DNA of 64,000 nt from Charina bottae (taxonomy: Eukaryota; Chordata; Lepidosauria; Squamata; Charinaidae): the NCBI GenBank assembly GCA_023362775.1, contig JALMGJ010000004.1, positions 79,164,798 through 79,228,797 of the forward strand. The letters run 5' to 3'. Under the pieces are notes generated by a model. That model saw only the letters and a program-made list of their open reading frames with translations. It did not search any database and was not told the DNA's origin. Made by a program: the position numbers and the translations under genes. This document shows, in pieces, positions 59,261-64,000 of the stretch; the first letter of the stretch is position 1, and each line of letters begins with the position of its first letter.

Positions 59261-59313
59261 AGTCATCTTTGAAACTTGCAAATAAGTTCCAAAAAATGGC
59301 ATTGTTAAGGATA

Positions 59314-59502
59314 CAGACATGGCCAAAAGTATTAGTACCCCCTTCCCCCTTTTCCCGAAGAAATACAAAATTTGTCTGCTCTGTGGACTATGGAATAAAG
59401 ATGGTGGATGCCATTTACCTGTGTTCGTTTCAACTTATTTCATGACAAATTGGGTTTCTTTGGGAGAAAGTGGAAGGGCACCAATACTTTTGGCCATATT
59501 TG
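59314..59502. mobile_element. Short Tc1/mariner-like MITE
   Basis: Imperfect TIRs: the left begins CAGACATGGCCAAAAGTATT and the right, inverted, CAAATATGGCCAAAAGTATT. TA lies on both sides (59312-59313 and 59503-59504). It is 189 bp long and has no transposase. The GGCCAAAAGTATT core is typical of Tc1-like ends. Confidence 0.82.
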
Positions 59503-59504
59503 TA

Positions 59505-61279
59505 TCTTTAAATAAGCAAGAATATTAGCTTTATCCTTTTGCCTTGCAACCATATACTGTAAATGACAAATTTATTTATTTATTTTTAATTCATACAACA
59601 TCTTTGCCAGTTTATATTAATTTTGGGAAAGGGTTTCAAGGGTAGCCATATTTGTAATTATGTACATTCACCCACCCTTACAAGACATACATAGGTGTCA
59701 GGATGGAGGCTGCTTTGAGTCTTAGTCGGGTCAGGACAGTAGGAAACATATTTAGCCTGAAATGTCAAGCTAGACAATATTATCACCAATATGGGTTACT
59801 CCAGGCTGAATTAAAGTCTTTTACTTTGTTGATTATTGACTCTCTGTAATCAACTCTTCTTTCATTATTATTTTTCCTTATGGAAGGAAAGGAATTTTCA
59901 ACATGCTTGTTGCAGTGTATTCCACTGCACTGGAATCACGATTCACTTTGGCTCACAGTGCAATCTATAAAGGCATTCCTTTTAATACTAACAAATTTAC
60001 AAGATAACTTAAAAACAAATGGTCTTTTGTCCTTAAAAAAGGAAGTGGGAGGGAGTGTCATTGTACTATGCAAAAAAAAAGATGAGTTATGAAAGGGAGG
60101 CTAGGGATTATGGGAATAAATCTACATATATACTGTAAATCTATAGAAATCAGGCTGGAGAAAGATACTATATATTAAGTCTCTATATAGTTTGCACCAA
60201 AGGAAGCAATTTACAGGCATTTTCTGTACCATATTAACCAAGTGCCCATTTTTAAACTCATAGGGACATTATGGTAATTCCTCACTTCCTCTTTGCATAT
60301 TTTCATTCAGCTCAGCTAAGTGAGTAGGCTGGCTGGGTATCTTTGAAATGCAATAATTCTCCAATTCACGCTTCTGAATTAAATTGGTAGCAGTCTACAA
60401 CACTTCTTGCCTCCATTAGCAACAGAGGACATGTTGCCTTTATCCACTGAAGGAAGAAGTGCAATAAATGTCTTCTATTTATTTAGACTGTAATAAATTT
60501 AGTCTTTAATAGAGATATCTATCGATCATGTACAGTATTTACTTTACAGAGTTTCCCTGCATATTTAAAACTGACATCTTGGAACAGTGCACAGAACTAT
60601 GTTCCTTGATTCTTTCCTTTAGCAGGTCAAATCATTGTTATATATCACTGGGATGCTGGATTTTAATTCATTTAACATTTTAATCTTTCATCAGTTTTTC
60701 ATTTAAGAGGATTTCACTGCACATACTGGATTTGTATAAATCTATGTGCAGTAAATTCATTCTTCTAACAGTTTTATATGTTCATCAGAAATTCATTTAA
60801 ATAGATTCCACAATATATCATATCTACTTCCACTGTTGCTTTAGGTCAGGTATTAATTGATGCAATAGCATTGAGGTATTAAAAGAGATGGCAAATATCT
60901 GAAATTGGAAAAAGTTCAAAATGTGTGTCATTGTAAGGGCATGACACTCATCAGATATGCAAGGGGAGGGGAATTAGTAAGCCATTTTTTCCAAATCTTT
61001 GAACAGTAGATTATTTTCAGTTCTTGTCAGGGAGTCAGAATTTACATTGATTATATTTTTCTTCCCTTTAAAGCAAAAGATAGCATTGATGTAATACTAC
61101 AGCTACTTCTAAAAATTCTGTATTCACGATTGCTTTAAAAAAGTACAGGACATTAATATTGGTATCTTACTGTCCCATTTTCACTTATATATATTTTCAA
61201 GATAATTAATACTCAAATGTTCTGCTCAGTCATTACACACTCGTTTTATATATTATTTCATTTATGTATTTATAATAAA
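59505..61279. other. Stretch without recognised gene; possible LTR fragment at 59697
   Basis: TGTCAGGATGGAGGCTG at 59697 is shared with the minus strand of the LTR at 34590-34615. ATTAAAGTCTTTTACTTTG near 59810 resembles an LTR poly(A) region. No TSD or right border is found, so only a hint is recorded. Confidence 0.35.
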
Positions 61280-61533
61280 GAGCCAGTTTGGTCTAGTGGT
61301 TAAGGCAATGGGCTGGAAACCAGGAGACTGAGAGTTCTAGTCCCGCCTTAGGCATGAAAGCTGGCTGGGTGACCTTGGGCCAGTCACTCTCTCAGTCCAA
61401 CTCACCTCACAGGGTTGCTGTTGTTGTGGGGAAAATAGGAGGAGGAAGGAGTATTTGGTATGTTCGCTGCCTTGAGTTATTTATAAAAATAATAAAGGCA
61501 GGATAGAAAATAAATAAATAAAAATAAATAAAT
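61280..61533 (+). mobile_element. Sauria-type SINE with (TAAA)n tail
   Basis: GAGCCAGTTTGGTCTAGTGG, GAGTTCTAGTCCCGCC, CTGGGTGACCTTGGGCCAGT, then GCTGCCTTGAGTTATTTATA and an (AAAT)n tail. Near-identical to the copy at 29955, including the tail, so both come from one young subfamily. Confidence 0.92.
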
Positions 61534-61850
61534 ACCCACCATAACAAAGAACAAACTCTAAGCATTTGATAGTTGAAATAAGTGTAAAAAAGTCATTTAA
61601 TTAAAACACCACACTAGAAGCTAAAATAAAATAAAACCAAATCTTACCTCAATACTTCAAAATCTATAAAATCAGGCAAGCTTGAGCATCCTATAATTCC
61701 CTGTAAATCCTCTACAATAACTCCATTTTCAAACATTTCCAGAAGGCCAAAGAAATATCTCATAGGTTGGCATTGACACTGAAAAGCAGCACTTACAAAC
61801 CTCCACTCCATATACTTTGAGAAAATGGGGAAGTATTCATAGCAGTTTCA
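61534..61850. other. No feature recognised
   Basis: AT-rich spacer. Confidence 0.5.
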
Positions 61851-61858
61851 CCTAGGAT

Positions 61859-63478
61859 TAGGGTGACCATACGTCCCGTTTTGAACAGGACAGCCCCGTT
61901 TTTTAAACATTTTTGAACCGTCCCGTCTTTTTGATATAAATCTCAATTTTGTCCCGTACTTGGAGGCAGCCCGGAAGAGGTGGGCTCTCTGCTTTTCTTA
62001 TGCCATCCTTAACTGTCTTTTCTCCCGTCCCCTCATGGGGCGCAAATGGATCAGCCCGCTTGGCTATAAAAGCGTTGTGCAGCACATGCTTTCCTTCCAT
62101 AGAGGGGAGCGTTTGAGAACGGAGTGCGTGGGAATGAAATTAGTGCGCTTACTTTTCTGGGGGACGGCGTGTTCACGAGGGGGTGAATGAGCAAGATAAG
62201 CAGAAAAGTACCTTAGTCATTGTAAAATAATAAGGAACAAGAGAAGCACTCCACTTTCTCTTCCCCTTCCCTCTTTTTTCAGAGGAGCTAGCGCTGTGAA
62301 AAGCAGGGAGGCAAAGAATGCTGGACTGGTTTTTCCCTTCCACCAACAGGGGTGGAAGTCGCAGCTGAAGCCGGCCAAACGCCTTGCCTGCATAATCACA
62401 GCGCCCAGGCTTCCAACCCCAACACAGCTCTAGATTTGTCTGCGATCAGGTTTTCTCCCGGACTGGGAGAGCAACCAGTTTGAGTTACAGGAAAGGGGGG
62501 TTGCTGTGCGTGCCTTCTTGTCTCTTAAAAAAGTGCCTCTCCTCCCCTTCTTTTTTGAAGAGCTGGTCAAACTCACCCCCCACCCCTGCGTCCCAGCCCG
62601 GCCGCCCTTTTGTACTGAGCGCTCCTCTGGGAAGGGATGGTTTATTTTGCTCAATCTGCCCCTGCAACGCGGTGTCTTCCTCCTGAGCAAGCAGCATGAG
62701 CATGGCAAATGAAACATACCTCTTAATCATGTAAGACATAAAGCTGGGACTTAAAAATGCAAATGTCGTCTTTATTGTGCTGGAGATCGGTAAGTAGGGT
62801 CCCTTAGAACCGTCGCATCCATTGTTTTCCTCCCTCAATCTCTTCTCTCCTCTCCTCCCCACCCCTCCCTCCTATCTCTCCTTCTCCCCCTTCTCGCTCA
62901 GCAGCTACGTGTGTGTTGGAGTTTGGGACACATGGTCACTTTTCAGGAAAGGGTTGGCAGTCCCATCGGTGGTGTGCTCCACCCCCCCCTTTTTTTTAAA
63001 TCCTATTCTTAAATAGACCCCGTTCCCATTCTTGTAGGGAACTTGTGATGCAGGAAAGGGACGGCGAGGGAACCCTGATGCGTGTGAGCGAAAGAGGGAG
63101 CTTGCCCGTCCTTGTTGGCTGGGGAATTCCCATGCTGGCTGGGGAATTCTGGGAGTTGAAGTCCACCCATCTTAGAGTTGCCAAGGTTGAGAAACGCTGG
63201 TCTGGAGACCCTTGGAGAAAGCGAAGTCCCAGCTACCCAGCATGGAATGATCCTTCAAAGGCTAGGAGACACAGCACTCTCTGGTCAAGCCTAGCTCCTG
63301 GCGACTCCAAGGGCACATCCATGTTCAGGGGTGCCCGCAGGGTGTGGTCAAAAAAGTCAAAATGGCGGCCACAAGGGGACGATGGAAGTTCTGCCCATTT
63401 TTATTACATAAGTTTAACCCTGTCCCGTTTTGCCATCCCAATGTCCTGTTTTTGTCTCAAGGAAATATGGTCAGCCTA
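61859..63478. mobile_element. 1.6-kb non-autonomous DNA transposon, hAT-like
   Basis: Termini TAGGGTGACCATA (left) and, inverted, TAGGCTGACCATA (right) are flanked by the 8-bp direct repeat CCTAGGAT (61851-61858 and 63479-63486). Subterminal GTCCCGTTTT-type motifs recur at about 61874, 61920, 61951, 63421 and 63443. The 8-bp TSD indicates the hAT superfamily. The interior is richer in GC than the flanks and has no recognisable transposase; its frames up to 150 codons show no known domain. A small MITE is nested near 63113. Confidence 0.82.
63113..63199 (-). repeat. MITE fragment nested in the 61859 element
   Basis: Minus strand starts CAGCGTTTCTCAACCTTGGC and continues with GGACTTCAACTCCCAGAATT and a duplicated GAATTCCCCAGCC. 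This matches a very common amniote hAT-type MITE end. It sits inside the larger element, as a later insertion or captured cargo. Confidence 0.6.
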
Positions 63479-63486
63479 CCTAGGAT

Positions 63487-64000
63487 GCATGAGTTAGGTA
63501 GGATTTGTTGGAATTCAGCAAATCAAGCATGCCTCATTAGCATATGGGTGATTGCTCTAGGAGGCAAACTCTGTGCTAGAGGAAGTTGCTTGTTGCCCCT
63601 CCCACTTCCTCCCTCTCTCTGATTATTCCACCAATGGGGTAGGACGCACGTGCCTTAGCTCCTCCATGGAGAGGCCATGCCTAGGCCTCAAGCCTCCTTT
63701 CTCCACGCAGCCTCTGGCAGCAAACAAGGCCAGAGGTATGCAGTTTAGGGAACAGAAAGAACTGAAACCAATTTTCTACTGAAATGGCTGTACCTGGACA
63801 AAATAAATGTAAGAACTTTTTTGTACTTACTTTTTGTACCTGCAATGTCTAAGTGTGTGTTTCTTTATGCTTGGGTGGGCTAAAAGTGTAATAATAAGAA
63901 CCTGAATCTCTCTAACGTGCTCACAGACTGTGTGTTTAAACAATATTCCTTTTTCTGCTCACGGGTTTACACAACGTTAAGGCCATTGAATGATCTTCAG
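63487..64000. other. Possible LTR or LTR-like segment at window edge
   Basis: TGTTGGAATTCAGC at 63508 could be an LTR start. A CCAAT box lies near 63631 and AATAAA near 63801, followed by T/G-rich sequence, the order expected of an LTR. No matching end or TSD is seen before the window stops, so this is tentative. Confidence 0.3.

Noticed and set aside
62430..62862. Host exon with a GGTAAGT donor near 62789
   Set aside because: Lies within the TSD-bounded 61859 element, and no partner exon or conserved domain was seen; kept only as a cargo question.

Overview
The window looks like intergenic or intronic DNA from a squamate reptile (lizard or snake). The evidence is the repeat content: two BovB (RTE-clade) LINEs, Sauria-type tRNA-derived SINEs, L2/CR1-like LINE tails, Penelope-like elements (PLEs) and many AT-rich microsatellites in an AT-rich background. 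I found no host protein-coding exon, tRNA or rRNA gene that I can support. Every recognisable coding stretch belongs to a transposable element.

Layout. 1-9.5 kb: an L2/CR1-like LINE tail, a purine pentamer array, a GC-rich non-autonomous hAT element (5427-6659) holding a 205-bp tandem array and a 146-bp palindrome, a tRNA-SINE with target-site duplications (TSDs), and a TA-flanked MITE. 9.5-17.7 kb: mostly unique AT-rich DNA with a small hAT MITE and a 102-bp tandem duplication. 17.76-21.79 kb: a BovB LINE with a 12-bp TSD that was itself hit by a short PLE copy (13-bp TSD) and by an LTR element now reduced to a solo LTR (5-bp TSD). 22-31 kb: SINEs, L2/CR1-like and older LINE relics. 31.1-34.7 kb: a 5'-truncated PLE encoding a GIY-YIG endonuclease, a short head-to-head PLE copy, two SINEs, and a 995-bp solo LTR with a 36-bp minisatellite. 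37-46 kb: SINEs, a hAT relic, a CR1 reverse-transcriptase fragment and a PLE tail. 47.3-50.6 kb: a second, apparently full-length BovB with a 13-bp TSD whose roughly 1010-codon frame has only two stop codons. 50.6-64 kb: a CR1 3' end, microsatellites, a palindrome with 5S-rRNA-like sequence, a Tc1/mariner-like MITE, a Sauria SINE, and a 1.6-kb non-autonomous element with an 8-bp TSD and subterminal repeats.

How the parts relate. The autonomous LINEs and the SINEs share 3' tails: Sauria-type SINEs occur here with a BovB-like tail and with a different (TAAA)n tail, consistent with SINEs using LINE machinery. The nested insertions give a relative chronology. Three PLE-derived segments carry a hairpin flanked by CTGAAGA and GAAAC, resembling a hammerhead ribozyme core but with one consistent extra base. 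Identifications rest on reading the sequence and on family knowledge; no database search was run.
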